Source: JABCYV01 sp963696025 (GTDB lineage Bacteria > Acidobacteriota > Terriglobia > Terriglobales > Acidobacteriaceae). Taken from it: a DNA stretch of 64,000 bases. Both the position numbers and the translations under genes were made by a program. Location: positions 880,114 through 944,113 of the forward strand of contig CAVOII010000004.1 in NCBI GenBank assembly GCA_963696025.1. Direction: 5' to 3'. Within the stretch, counting starts at the first letter, position 1; each line of letters starts with the position of its first letter. Under the pieces are notes generated by a model. The model did no database searches and was not told the DNA's origin. It saw only the letters and a list, made by a program, of their open reading frames with translations. Shown in pieces: positions 27,266 through 36,022 of the stretch.

Positions 27266-27742
27266 TTAGTTGCCGGCGCCGGTAGTCTCGGAATCGCCCG
27301 TTGGTTGATGGTCGGCTACGATAGTCAGCTCAGTACCCTGAGCTAGGAGTTTCTCCTGTTGTCCGGAATACACGAACTCATGACCGATTTCGCGTCCGCG
27401 ATAAAACCACTTCAGGAGGGCATCCAGTCCACCCGGTTTCGGCTCTGCCAATGTGATGTCGGTATCACCGGTTGGCTCCCGACGCTGTGTTGGGTTAGTC
27501 TGAAAGGTTCCGTACAGGACAGTTCCATCCGCATTGAATAGCTGCACAATATTCAGGTCATCGCGGTCAGCTAGCTTGAATAAATAGCTCCCAGCGGGCA
27601 GTACCTGTCCAGGGATCTGAATCGGTTCGCTGAAGGTAATATTTGTTGCTTGGTCTCCCTCGTCGGCATGAGCGGCGAGTTCGAAGAAAAGAGTAAAAGC
27701 AATAATCAAACCTACGACAATGTAACCTTTATTGATTTTCAT
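27266..27742 (-). CDS. Small secreted protein (acidobacterial)
   Basis: 158 residues with signal peptide (YIVVGLIIAFTLFFELAAHA). The mature part (ITFSEPIQIPGQVLPAGSYL, FKLADRDDLNIVQLFNADGT) is a beta-rich domain I know from many Acidobacteria secreted proteins without assigned function. Start ATG 27742 has AGGAG about 10 nt upstream. No enzyme motif is visible. Confidence 0.75.
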   Translation of the reverse strand: MKINKGYIVVGLIIAFTLFFELAAHADEGDQATNITFSEPIQIPGQVLPAGSYLFKLADRDDLNIVQLFNADGTVLYGTFQTNPTQRREPTGDTDITLAEPKPGGLDALLKWFYRGREIGHEFVYSGQQEKLLAQGTELTIVADHQPTGDSETTGAGN

Positions 27743-28056
27743 TTCGGTATATCTCCTTCGGAAGTACTTACTGCACGCCTCGTTCCAGTCAAAAAGGACA
27801 TTTGACGAGGGTCAACAAACTTAATAGATCCACGCACTTTCAGACTTGAATCCTGCAACATTGGCGCCGGTAGTTCGTTTTCGATATGTGAACGGGGCAT
27901 CAAAACTGTCCAAATGCCGACGCAGCTATCACTCTGCGGACACTGTGAGCCGTGAACCGCGGAGCAGACGGCGCGCAAAGCCTTGTGCCACGGTCAATCA
28001 ACGTTTGGAGATCTGCTTGCAAATCAAGAGTCGCGACTCTCGAATGCTCGGACAAA
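27743..28056. other. Intergenic stretch
   Basis: About 310 bp between divergently oriented genes. Short frames are present but none is convincing; it presumably holds the promoters of both neighbours. No clear -35/-10 pair identified. Confidence 0.3.
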
Positions 28057-28320
28057 GTGAATCGAACTAGGAAGAACGGAGTTGTACTGACGAACCTAAA
28101 AACGAAAAAGTGCGCGCACATACCATGTCTATGCGATGTGCCAAATGGAGAAGAATTCTGCGGAGAATCGTGTCGTGACGCAGGCAGCGAAGACGTGGAA
28201 GTCGCGTGTCAATGCGACCGTCCGTTGTGTCCACTCAGGTTTCTCGATCCCTCGATTCTGATCGCATCCCTGGTCGGGCTGTCATTACACGCCCGAGCCA
28301 CTGCTGGGACGGAAGGTTGA
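28057..28320 (+). CDS. Bacterial metallothionein-like protein
   Basis: The core TKKCAHIPCLCDVPNG, EEFCGESC and ACQCDRPLC follows the bacterial metallothionein pattern (CxxxCxC, then FCxxxC, then CxCxxxxC) with eight Cys, comparable to SmtA/BmtA, which bind zinc, cadmium or copper in Cys-His clusters. The start is uncertain: GTG 28057 is the nearest upstream start in frame, but a non-ATG codon closer to the core (about 28087) after GGAG would give a more typical size. After the last Cys about 30 hydrophobic residues follow, unusual for the family. It fits the metal theme of the window. Confidence 0.6.
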   Translation: MNRTRKNGVVLTNLKTKKCAHIPCLCDVPNGEEFCGESCRDAGSEDVEVACQCDRPLCPLRFLDPSILIASLVGLSLHARATAGTEG

Positions 28321-28387
28321 GCTGCAGAGAGTGAAGCCGATCGCACCCGGCGAGCATCTGACAAACAGAGTAACTTGGAGAGTAAAC

Positions 28388-29272
28388 ATGAAAGAGAAAA
28401 TCGAAAAAATGAGTCTGCCGGCCGCTGGCGCCGGAACAATCTCACTTGGTGGCGAACTCACCGTTAACCGTCTCGGCTTCGGGGCAATGCGTATTACCGG
28501 TAACGGAATTTGGGGGCCACCCAAAGATCCGGCGGCGGTGATCGCGGTTCTTCGCCGAGCCGTCGAGCTGGGAGTCAACTTCATCGATACTGCTGATTCG
28601 TACGGTCCTAATGTGAGCGAAGAGCTGATCGCCGAGGCGCTGGCGCCATACCCAAAGGACCTTGTCATTGCGACCAAAGGTGGATGGAATCGACCCGGGC
28701 CGAACCAATGGACCCACGATGCCACCCCGGCGCACTTGCGTGAGGCTTTGGAAGGCAGTCTGAAGCGACTGCGCCTCGACCGGATTGACGTCTACCAGTT
28801 GCACGCGCCTGATCCCGTTGTGCCTTTCGATGCTTCAGTTGAAACCTTGGCTAACCTGCAAATGGAAGGAAAGATCCGGTTGATCGGGCTATCCAATGTC
28901 ACCGTGGAACACATCGAGCGGGCGCGGAAAATTGTAAAAATCGTGTCGGTGCAGAACCGGTACAGTTTTGCCGATCGCGAGTGGGACCACGTCGTGGATT
29001 ATTGCGAACGCAACCGGATCGCGTTCATCCCCTGGTTCCCGCTTGGAGCAGGAACCGTCGCGGGCAGGCTGCTAGAGAGGATTGCGAAAGCTCGCGGAGC
29101 GAAACCTATCCAGATCGCGTTGGAGTGGTTGCTGAAGCGATCTCCGCTAATGCTGCCCATCCCCGGAACTTCCTCGGTTGCGCATCTGGAGGAGAATGTG
29201 CAGGCAGCATCGCTGCAATTGACTGAGGAAGAATACTCAGAGCTCACAGGAACCGCCGCGCTGGCGTCCTGA
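28388..29272 (+). CDS. Aldo/keto reductase
   Basis: 294 residues from ATG 28388 (GGAG 8 nt upstream). The AKR barrel is complete: FGAMRI, NFIDTADSYGPNVSEELIAE with catalytic Asp and Tyr, VIATKGG with the Lys, YQLHAPDP with the His, IGLSNV, VQNRYSF, and the C-terminal NADPH site LKRSPLMLPIPGTSSVAHLEEN. Such enzymes reduce aldehydes or ketones with NADPH. Closest look is the YdbC/oxidoreductase type. It follows the metallothionein-like gene by 67 bp and may be co-transcribed. Confidence 0.92.
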   Translation: MKEKIEKMSLPAAGAGTISLGGELTVNRLGFGAMRITGNGIWGPPKDPAAVIAVLRRAVELGVNFIDTADSYGPNVSEELIAEALAPYPKDLVIATKGGWNRPGPNQWTHDATPAHLREALEGSLKRLRLDRIDVYQLHAPDPVVPFDASVETLANLQMEGKIRLIGLSNVTVEHIERARKIVKIVSVQNRYSFADREWDHVVDYCERNRIAFIPWFPLGAGTVAGRLLERIAKARGAKPIQIALEWLLKRSPLMLPIPGTSSVAHLEENVQAASLQLTEEEYSELTGTAALAS

Positions 29273-29837
29273 GCCGAAGCTGGCCTCAAGTATTGCAAGT
29301 GGAATGTCATGGGCTGCCCTATCGGGACCCGAGCGTCGTCGGGAGCGCGTGGCATTCCCAGGGGCACTGGATGCAATTGAGGAGGTCCGTCGCTAAGAAC
29401 TGCCTGCGGATCGAAGGTGCTTATTTTGCGAGTCCCCTCCCGCTAAACTCGCGGAAAAGAATGAGGTCCTAAGAAAATAGCCGATCGGACTTTGCTCCTA
29501 TCGCTGGTCGGCATTCTCACGCTTCGATCCTTGACCGACGGCTACAAGGTTCCCGGCCCGCAAAGCGGCAAATAGTTGCTCCCCTGGTCCGGCAATCCTA
29601 AATCAAGTAGTAGCTCCGACGTTAATTACCGTTTGATCATAGGGTAACCACGGTATTGTTCGCGCCTATAGTTTCCGTTAAGTTTCTGTCGCTTCTTTCT
29701 GGGGTGCGCGTTAGCCGATGGCCAGCTACTGCTACACCTCCCAAGCTGTTTTCCGGGTGGTTTTGATTTAACGAGACGCCGCTTAGCGTTACCCAACCAC
29801 CTCTTCACGGATCACACAATCAGAAAAGAGGAAGACC
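29273..29837. other. Noncoding stretch
   Basis: About 560 bp with only short chance frames, some of which start to resemble a decayed gene near 29440-29575 but cannot be assigned. No RNA gene seen. A purine-rich AGAAAAGAGGAAGACC just before 29838 contains the RBS of the next gene. Confidence 0.3.
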
Positions 29838-31445
29838 ATGCGCCGGACAAGTCTCGTCCTCCTGTGCGTAGTTTGCTTGGTAGTGCTTGGGGCCGTGATG
29901 ATCGCCCGAGGCGTTTCGGCTCAGAATGCAACCTCATCGATTTACTTCCCTTACCCGACCGGTATCATCCCATCCGATCTGGTGTCGGAAATAGCAAGAG
30001 TTAACCGTGAAGTGGGTCTGGTTGAATCGGAAGCTCTTACGCAGTGGAACTCACTGCCAAAGAATTCGGGAACCGCAATGAGGCAAGTCCAACTACTGGG
30101 GAAGATCGAGCTTTTCGACAAAAATCTGTCGGTTAACAAGAATCAAGCCTGTTCTTTCTGCCATATGCCCTACGCCGGCTTCAGCGGACCAATCCCCTCC
30201 GTGAATTTGGGCCCTGTCGCATATCCTGGATCGAGTCATTTCCGGTTCGGCAAGCGGAAACCCCAGAGTTACACCTATTCACCGTTTTACCCCGTGCTGC
30301 AGTTCAACACGGTCCAGGCGAATTTCTACGGCGGCAACTTCTGGGATCTGCGCGCAACCGGATTCCTGCTCCAAAGCCCTGATGCGGAACAGGCGCAAGA
30401 TCCTGTCAGAGATACGCAGGAAATGGGCTCGCCCGACTCCGCTTGCATCGTGCGGCGGCTATCCCAAAGTGCCTACCGGAAGGTTTTTGAAACCGTCTGG
30501 GGCCCGCAGGCGTTCGTGATCAACTGGCCGTCCAACGTCGATCAGATCTGTGCCACCCCGGCTGGGGCGGCTGTATTTGGAGGAAATCCCACGCCGGTCA
30601 ACCTCAGTCCTGTGGACCGGGGCCGCTCCAACGCAACTTTTGATCAATACGCGTTGGCAATTACCGCGTATGAAGGCTCACCGGACGTAAGTGCTTTCTC
30701 GTCGAAATTTGATGCCTTCCTGGCTGGCAAGTACACCATGACTGCAGACGAGACGGCTGGTTATAACCTGTTTCGTGGAAAGGGTAACTGCAATTCCTGC
30801 CACCTCGATGGCAGATCGACGACATTGACGCCAGGCCAAACTGACGACGGCATGGCCGCGGACGTGGCGCCCAAGTTCACCGACACTACTTCAGCGAATC
30901 TTGGCCTACCCAAGAATCCTGTCGATCCGTTTTACTTTGAGAGTACTCCGGACAGCTTCGGATTTACTCCAAACCCAGCCGGTTTCGGCTTCACTGACTT
31001 GGGAGTCGGGCTCTTTCTGCGAAATCTTTCCGGGACGACGCCGAACTCGAACTGGACACCGTTGGCCCCTGATTTCGACGGCTTTATGCAGGTGGCTACC
31101 GCTCGAAACGTGGACATGAGGCCCAAGTGTCCCAATGGCAAGACCTTTCCGAAAGCATATATGCACAACGGATACTTGAAGAGCCTGGAGGAAGTCGTCC
31201 ACTTCTATAACACCCGCGATGTATTCCCGTTCGACGTGGAATCTGGACATTGCCCCGCTGGAACCAAGGAGAAGGTGAACTGTTGGCCTACACCCGAGGT
31301 TCCGCAGACGAAGGACATGACGGTAGGTAAGCTCGGTTTGACGACTACGGAAGAAGCCCAGGTCGTCGCCTTCCTCAAGACGCTAACCGACGGCTTTACC
31401 ACACCTTACCCAGACTCCAACACCTTTACCGGAAGTTGCCCTTAA
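29838..31445 (+). CDS. Di-heme cytochrome c peroxidase-like protein
   Basis: 535 residues with an N-terminal signal (RTSLVLLCVVCLVVLGAVMI). Two c-type heme motifs: CSFCH (about residue 108) and CNSCH (about 317), with MQV/YMHNGYLKSLEEVVHFYN near the C-terminus as in MauG/CcpA proteins, where a Met or His serves the second heme. The FDKNLSVNKNQACSFCH segment and the AYMHNG motif are diagnostic. Exported to the periplasm; reduces peroxide or oxidises a protein partner. Five further Cys near the ends (e.g. GHCPAG, NCWP) are unusual. Not linked to an obvious electron donor gene. Confidence 0.85.
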   Translation: MRRTSLVLLCVVCLVVLGAVMIARGVSAQNATSSIYFPYPTGIIPSDLVSEIARVNREVGLVESEALTQWNSLPKNSGTAMRQVQLLGKIELFDKNLSVNKNQACSFCHMPYAGFSGPIPSVNLGPVAYPGSSHFRFGKRKPQSYTYSPFYPVLQFNTVQANFYGGNFWDLRATGFLLQSPDAEQAQDPVRDTQEMGSPDSACIVRRLSQSAYRKVFETVWGPQAFVINWPSNVDQICATPAGAAVFGGNPTPVNLSPVDRGRSNATFDQYALAITAYEGSPDVSAFSSKFDAFLAGKYTMTADETAGYNLFRGKGNCNSCHLDGRSTTLTPGQTDDGMAADVAPKFTDTTSANLGLPKNPVDPFYFESTPDSFGFTPNPAGFGFTDLGVGLFLRNLSGTTPNSNWTPLAPDFDGFMQVATARNVDMRPKCPNGKTFPKAYMHNGYLKSLEEVVHFYNTRDVFPFDVESGHCPAGTKEKVNCWPTPEVPQTKDMTVGKLGLTTTEEAQVVAFLKTLTDGFTTPYPDSNTFTGSCP

Positions 31446-31577
31446 CTTGAGTCTTTCTCCTCCGGTTCTTCTACTCTGCACGAAATGCTGAAAAGCGGCC
31501 GCAGGGGGAAGAGCCGGAGGAGAAACGGATTGGAGGTCTCGTTGCAACGAGTTGAAACACCTGCGTTGGCCTGTTAT

Positions 31578-31997
31578 ATGACCAGACCACTTCTGTCAAT
31601 TGCGATCACGGTTTGGGTCAGCGTCTTGATCTTCCCGATCCAAGCTGTCTCCCAGCAACCTCTGGCTGCTAACACAGCTAGGCGCATGCAGATCATCAGG
31701 GGACCAGAACTGGAGTCGGCTACGGATAATTCCGCTATTATCCGGTGGACGACCAATACCGGCAACAACCTAATCGAGCACTCGGTAGTGCATTACGGTA
31801 CGGACCCCAAGGATCTCAGTCGTAGAGCCGAATCACTGAACCGGTGGAATCAAAATCTGCCGCACATGATCCACCGTGTGTCTGTAATGAACCTGATGCC
31901 ACGAACGACGTATTACTACAAGGTTGAATCGATGCGCGGCGATGGAACGCCCCTCGGAGGAAGCAGTCGCACTATAAGCCAATTCACCACACGTTAG
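31578..31997 (+). CDS. Secreted fibronectin type III-like protein
   Basis: 139 residues from ATG 31578, which begins a signal peptide (RPLLSIAITVWVSVLIFPIQ). The mature part is a single Fn3/purple-acid-phosphatase N-terminal type domain: GPELESATDNSAIIRWTTNT, HSVVHYGTDPKDLSRRAESL, MNLMPRTTYYYKVES. An upstream ATG at 31485 would put 31 basic residues before the signal, less likely. It follows the di-heme gene by 130 bp on the same strand. Confidence 0.7.
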   Translation: MTRPLLSIAITVWVSVLIFPIQAVSQQPLAANTARRMQIIRGPELESATDNSAIIRWTTNTGNNLIEHSVVHYGTDPKDLSRRAESLNRWNQNLPHMIHRVSVMNLMPRTTYYYKVESMRGDGTPLGGSSRTISQFTTR

Positions 31998-32129
31998 TAT
32001 CGATACGGGCACAGACCTCGGTCAGCTTAAGCGGGAAAACCCTAGCAAGGAACTGGTCGATCTGCAACAACCGGGTTGCTCGATCGATCACTTCACAAGT
32101 GTGAGGCCAGGCCCGGTCGGGTTTGAAGC

Positions 32130-33116
32130 CTACCTCGTCGCGCTGCTGGTGTTGCCCAAGCTGCTGAATACCATTTTTGTGAAAACATTCGCGGTTACGT
32201 AACCACCACCCCATGCGCCGTCGAAGTCTTGGGTCGGCCTTGCGGCCAGGGCTTCATCCATTGTCTTTCCGGCCGCAATCAAGGCCTGGATGCGCTGCCG
32301 AACCTGTACCAGCATGTCACGGTAGTTTTGCAGATCTGCACGAGTGGCTACTGGCCCATGGCCGGGGACGATCTTTGTCTGGTCGTCAATCTGTGCCAGA
32401 ACTTGATCGAGGGCACGGATGATGCCATCAATCGATCCTCCTGACGCCAGGTCGATGATGGGATAAACGTGATTCGAAAAAATGTCCCCTACCACCGCCA
32501 CGTTCGCCGGCGCGATATAAATCACTGTATCTCCATCCGTATGCGCAGGTCCGTAGTTGACCAATGTCAGTTGCTGAGAACCTTGGTGCAACGTCATGCT
32601 GCTGGAGTAAGATACGTTTGGGAGCGCCTGGGAAGGATAATGACCGTCGCGCAAGCCCACGAAAGGCACATCCTGCACAGACATGAGCCGTTTTTTTACA
32701 TTCTCTTGCGCAATGATGTTCACTCCAGCAGAGCCGAAATACACGTTCCCTCCGGTGTGATCAAAGTGCCAGTGGGTGTTCACTAACTGGGTGATGGGGC
32801 GCCCCGTCGCTTTGAAAATGGCCTCGCTCAATTCAGTGACTCGTGAATCGATTCCACTATCGACCAGTAACGTGCTGCCATCATCGACGATCGCCGTAAC
32901 GTTTCCTCCGTCCCCGGAAAACATGAATAGGCCCTTGCCCAGAGACGTAGTTTTCAGAGGGCTACTATCGAACTGTTCCGTGGCCTTCTGGATGACTGTC
33001 TCACCTGTTGCCGATTGCGCCGCTCCCAGCGACGCAGTTCCAGCTACGACAGTGACCAATACAATCGCCTGAATGGAGGCCAACTGCGACCTCATCTGCT
33101 GAAGAAATTGCTCCAT
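32130..33116 (-). CDS. Metallo-beta-lactamase-fold hydrolase, exported
   Basis: About 328 residues from ATG 33116 (AGGAG with 6-nt spacing; an ATG at 33182 is further away). Signal peptide (ASIQAIVLVTVVAGTASLGA). The zinc site motif THWHFDHTGGN is complete, followed by NYGPAHTDGDTVIYI (second-site His/Asp) and VPGHGPVATRADL (last His). This is the broad MBL family with subclass B3/quinohemoprotein-amine-like proteins; substrate unknown. The VVGDIFSN element is typical of the non-lactamase members, so antibiotic hydrolysis should not be assumed. Confidence 0.85.
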   Translation of the reverse strand: MEQFLQQMRSQLASIQAIVLVTVVAGTASLGAAQSATGETVIQKATEQFDSSPLKTTSLGKGLFMFSGDGGNVTAIVDDGSTLLVDSGIDSRVTELSEAIFKATGRPITQLVNTHWHFDHTGGNVYFGSAGVNIIAQENVKKRLMSVQDVPFVGLRDGHYPSQALPNVSYSSSMTLHQGSQQLTLVNYGPAHTDGDTVIYIAPANVAVVGDIFSNHVYPIIDLASGGSIDGIIRALDQVLAQIDDQTKIVPGHGPVATRADLQNYRDMLVQVRQRIQALIAAGKTMDEALAARPTQDFDGAWGGGYVTANVFTKMVFSSLGNTSSATR

Positions 33117-33219
33117 TTTGGCTCCTTCCTCGACCGACGGCTGAGAAGCCGCGTTGCATATACCAAATGTCTTTTCGTTCACGCGATCTCCCTTGCGACC
33201 TTGAGTGGAGGTCCCGTGC

Positions 33220-33759
33220 TCAATGCTTTGCCGAGCCCGGAGGGAAATCCTTGAACATCTTTGCCGCCGCTTTGTCTAGGTTCTTTTCATTTTTCGCGGC
33301 CTTGTCCGATACCGTGTCTTCGGCACTTCCGCGCCACACCAACTGCTTGGTTTTCGCGTCGTACAAGTCCACAACCAGGGTTCCTTCTTTGTAGTCCTGC
33401 TCGGTTGTGGTCGATTCGCCCATCCCTCCGAATCCTCGCCAACGCCATCCCCCACCGAAGCCGTCATAGAATGTTTGAAGTGTTCTTTGGGTCTGTGTCG
33501 TCTTAATGGCGACAATGGCCACATCGCCGCCGCTTTGCACCTGAGTCCAGCCCTTGGCGGCCAACTGGGCGTCCACGGCATCCTTAATGCGAGCGTCCCA
33601 CAGCGAGTCAGCAGGCTTGATCTCCTGCCACGAATAAGTCTTGTACTGGGTGAAATTGGCTTTGTGATCAAAGTCGGTCTGGACGTGCTGGGCAAGGGCG
33701 GTGCCCAGTGCGACCAGGAATAGCATCGTGGAAACTGTTGTATAACGTACGAGCTTCAT
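33220..33759 (-). CDS. DUF4136-family exported protein
   Basis: 179 residues from ATG 33759 (AAGGAGAT upstream). Signal peptide MKLVRYTTVSTMLFLVALGT then QHVQTDFDHKANFTQYKTYS, the DUF4136 start, and LVVDLYDAKTKQLVWRGSAE with the conserved WRG motif near the end. Family function is unknown; members are envelope lipoproteins or secreted proteins. Same strand as the metallo-hydrolase, 100 bp upstream of it. Confidence 0.85.
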   Translation of the reverse strand: MKLVRYTTVSTMLFLVALGTALAQHVQTDFDHKANFTQYKTYSWQEIKPADSLWDARIKDAVDAQLAAKGWTQVQSGGDVAIVAIKTTQTQRTLQTFYDGFGGGWRWRGFGGMGESTTTEQDYKEGTLVVDLYDAKTKQLVWRGSAEDTVSDKAAKNEKNLDKAAAKMFKDFPPGSAKH

Positions 33760-33816
33760 AGAAATCTCCTTTGCTGGTGCAGAGCATGCACTTGCCGCGC
33801 CAAAGATCTTCCACAT

Positions 33817-34173
33817 AGAAGAATCGGCATAGTCGCTCTAATTTCATAACTGTGCAGGTGCGGACGCCAAGAATTAGGCCTGCAGATTAAGCTTGCATGT
33901 CGACAGACCGACGGAGTGTCAGCCCGTGAACGTTTGGATAGGTTCGTTCTCCTTGGACTGCCGCTACAGGGAACAACCTAGCTGCGTCAAGGGAAACTGC
34001 TTCACATACCTTTGGCCGCGCGATCAGCTAGGAACATCTAATGATGTTCACTTTGAACCCCCACGGTCATCGTGACGGCGCTGGTGTACGAAAAGAATTT
34101 CCGATCCCGCGGGACGAAATTCGCTACGGCAATGCTCGCCAGCTAGCCCCTTTGACTTGCCAAAGGTGGACTA
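33817..34173. other. Intergenic stretch
   Basis: About 355 bp between divergent genes. I see no supported frame, RNA or repeat. Confidence 0.3.
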
Positions 34174-35058
34174 GTGATGACAATGTGTGCGTCCATTCAA
34201 CCGGCTCGCTTTGGTAGCCCGCGGAATGCAAGTCATGTCCTGCTGCTGGCGGTTCTGATTGCGACGATGCAGGGGCTCGCCTGCGGCCAGGCGTCATCCG
34301 GTCAACCCGAAACCGTGCCACCTCCTTCGACTACTGCCCACGAGAGATCTGCTGACAACCCGTCAACATCGATCCAAGGACGCTCGGATCAAGTGGCGAC
34401 CAGTCGATGCCGCTTACGAGTGCCCGATACTCTGCCATCTCCGAAGGCCGGAAAAGCCGTAACGACCAACGCACCCTTGCCCTTTACGCCCTTGTCTACC
34501 CGCTGCAAATTCGACCTCTTTCTGAGAACCACTTATTCGCCCTATACATTCGCGTCAGCGGGTTTTCAGGCGACATTGGCCCAGGCCCAGGGGCAGTGGC
34601 CCCACTATGGCGGCGGCATGCAGGGCTGGGGAAAGCGATTTGGCGCAACTCTGGCGGATACGGAATCACGACGATTCATCCAGACTTTTGCTTTGTCAAC
34701 GATCCTGCATCAGGACCCTCGCTATTTTGCTTCACATAAGAGAGCGCTTATTTCCCGAGCTTGGTATGCCATAACCCGAGTGGCGGTCACCAAGAACGAC
34801 AAAGGCGATGACACATTCAACACATCCGAGTTCCTGGGAGCTTATTCACCAGTGCGCTGCAAAATGCCTACTACCCAACCGACGACCGGAGTCTTGGGAT
34901 ACCATGAATCGCTTTGGTGGCGCCCTGAGCTCGGATGCGGTTGGGAATCTTCTACGCGAATTCACGCCGGACATGAAGCGTCTGTTCCGGAAACATGCAC
35001 CGGAAAAATCAAGAAGATCGAGGAAAAGCTTCCTATCCCTCCGGAAGATAAGCCGTAG
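34174..35058 (+). pseudogene. Secreted protein of unknown function with two compensating frameshifts
   Basis: Signal peptide (NASHVLLLAVLIATMQGLAC) then a Pro/Ser-rich stretch and FDLFLRTTYSPYTFASAGFQ, WPHYGGGMQGWGKRFGATLA, STILHQDPRYF, a domain seen in acidobacterial outer membrane-linked proteins. Around 34850 the frame shifts: the continuing protein (LQNAYYPTDD-like, then RFGGALSSDAVGNLLREFTP, DMKRLFRKHAPEK) is one frame away, and near 35005 the original frame resumes with IKKIEEKLPIPPEDK. Two opposite one-base changes are needed; the intervening 50 residues are scrambled in the annotated frame. Confidence 0.5.
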
Positions 35059-35268
35059 CCGGAGATCCAAGTCCTGTGCGGCCGTATTGAAATCCGAAGC
35101 CTGTTGAAATGCGGACGCTGTGTCAACCGCTGGACTGCCCACGGCACCTTCTTAAGGCACCCTCAACCATCCCAGTTCGTTCCAAGTTGCTGAAAATACA
35201 TGCCTAAAATCAGCAGTAGCCGAGTGGCGAGGGGCATGCATTCTGTCTGAACGGGAGGGACAGAAAAC

Positions 35269-35889
35269 ATGCAACCGACACAGGAATACCTCGGAAGCGA
35301 ACAGCGCCTGGAGCTTCGCATAATTCGAAACAAAATTGACGAAATGCAGGACGTTCTCTCGCGCTGCTTGCCTTCGTTTCAGAGAAAGGCTTGTCGATAC
35401 CTCGGCAATGCAGCCGACGCCGAGGATGCGGTTCAGGACGCACTCCTGGCTGCTTACAACCACCTGGACCAATTCAAGGGGCAGGCACAGATGTCGACGT
35501 GGTTAACCTCCATCATTATTAATTGCGCGCGAATGCAATTGCGCAGACGGCCACGCCAGATCCACCTGTCGCTCGATGAGCGTTTCGGGGAAGAGCAAGA
35601 GTTTTGCTTGTCAGACCAATTGCCGGCCGGGAAACCAAGTCCTGAAGACGAAAGCCGCGCATCCGAACTTCACAGTAACCTCCTGCGATACGTGTCCCAG
35701 CTTTCGCCTCCATTACGCAAAACGTTCCAGCTCCGTGAATTGGAGGGTTTGAGCACGAGCGAAGCAGCTCGCACTCTCGGAGTGGCGGATGGAACCGTGA
35801 AGGCCCAGCTCGCGCGGGCACGCACAAAGCTCAGGCGGCTTATGACCCGAGCAGTCAACCGAAAGCCTTGCCTAGCTGCTGCAAATTGA
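35269..35889 (+). CDS. ECF-type RNA polymerase sigma factor
   Basis: 206 residues from ATG 35269 (GGGAGGG upstream). Region 2: LPSFQRKACRYLGNAADAED, AVQDALLAAYNHLDQFKGQA, QMSTWLTSIIINCARMQLRR. Region 4: LREFEL-like RELEGLSTSEAARTLGVADG, TVKAQLARARTKLRRLM (the -35 recognition helix-turn-helix). No anti-sigma gene is adjacent, and none is fused. Likely controls an envelope or stress response. Confidence 0.9.
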   Translation: MQPTQEYLGSEQRLELRIIRNKIDEMQDVLSRCLPSFQRKACRYLGNAADAEDAVQDALLAAYNHLDQFKGQAQMSTWLTSIIINCARMQLRRRPRQIHLSLDERFGEEQEFCLSDQLPAGKPSPEDESRASELHSNLLRYVSQLSPPLRKTFQLRELEGLSTSEAARTLGVADGTVKAQLARARTKLRRLMTRAVNRKPCLAAAN

Positions 35890-36022
35890 CGACAGCCGCT
35901 GACTGACGCACCGGAAAGAAATTCTATGTGGATTGCTCGACTCGCATTACGGCGGTCCCTACACGTTTGTTGTGGTGTCGATCCTAAACGAATTCTTCTC
36001 CTGAGCTGTCCCCCAGATTTGC

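Noticed and set aside
29626..29808. 60-codon basic minus-strand frame
   Set aside because: No RBS, no family, random-looking composition.
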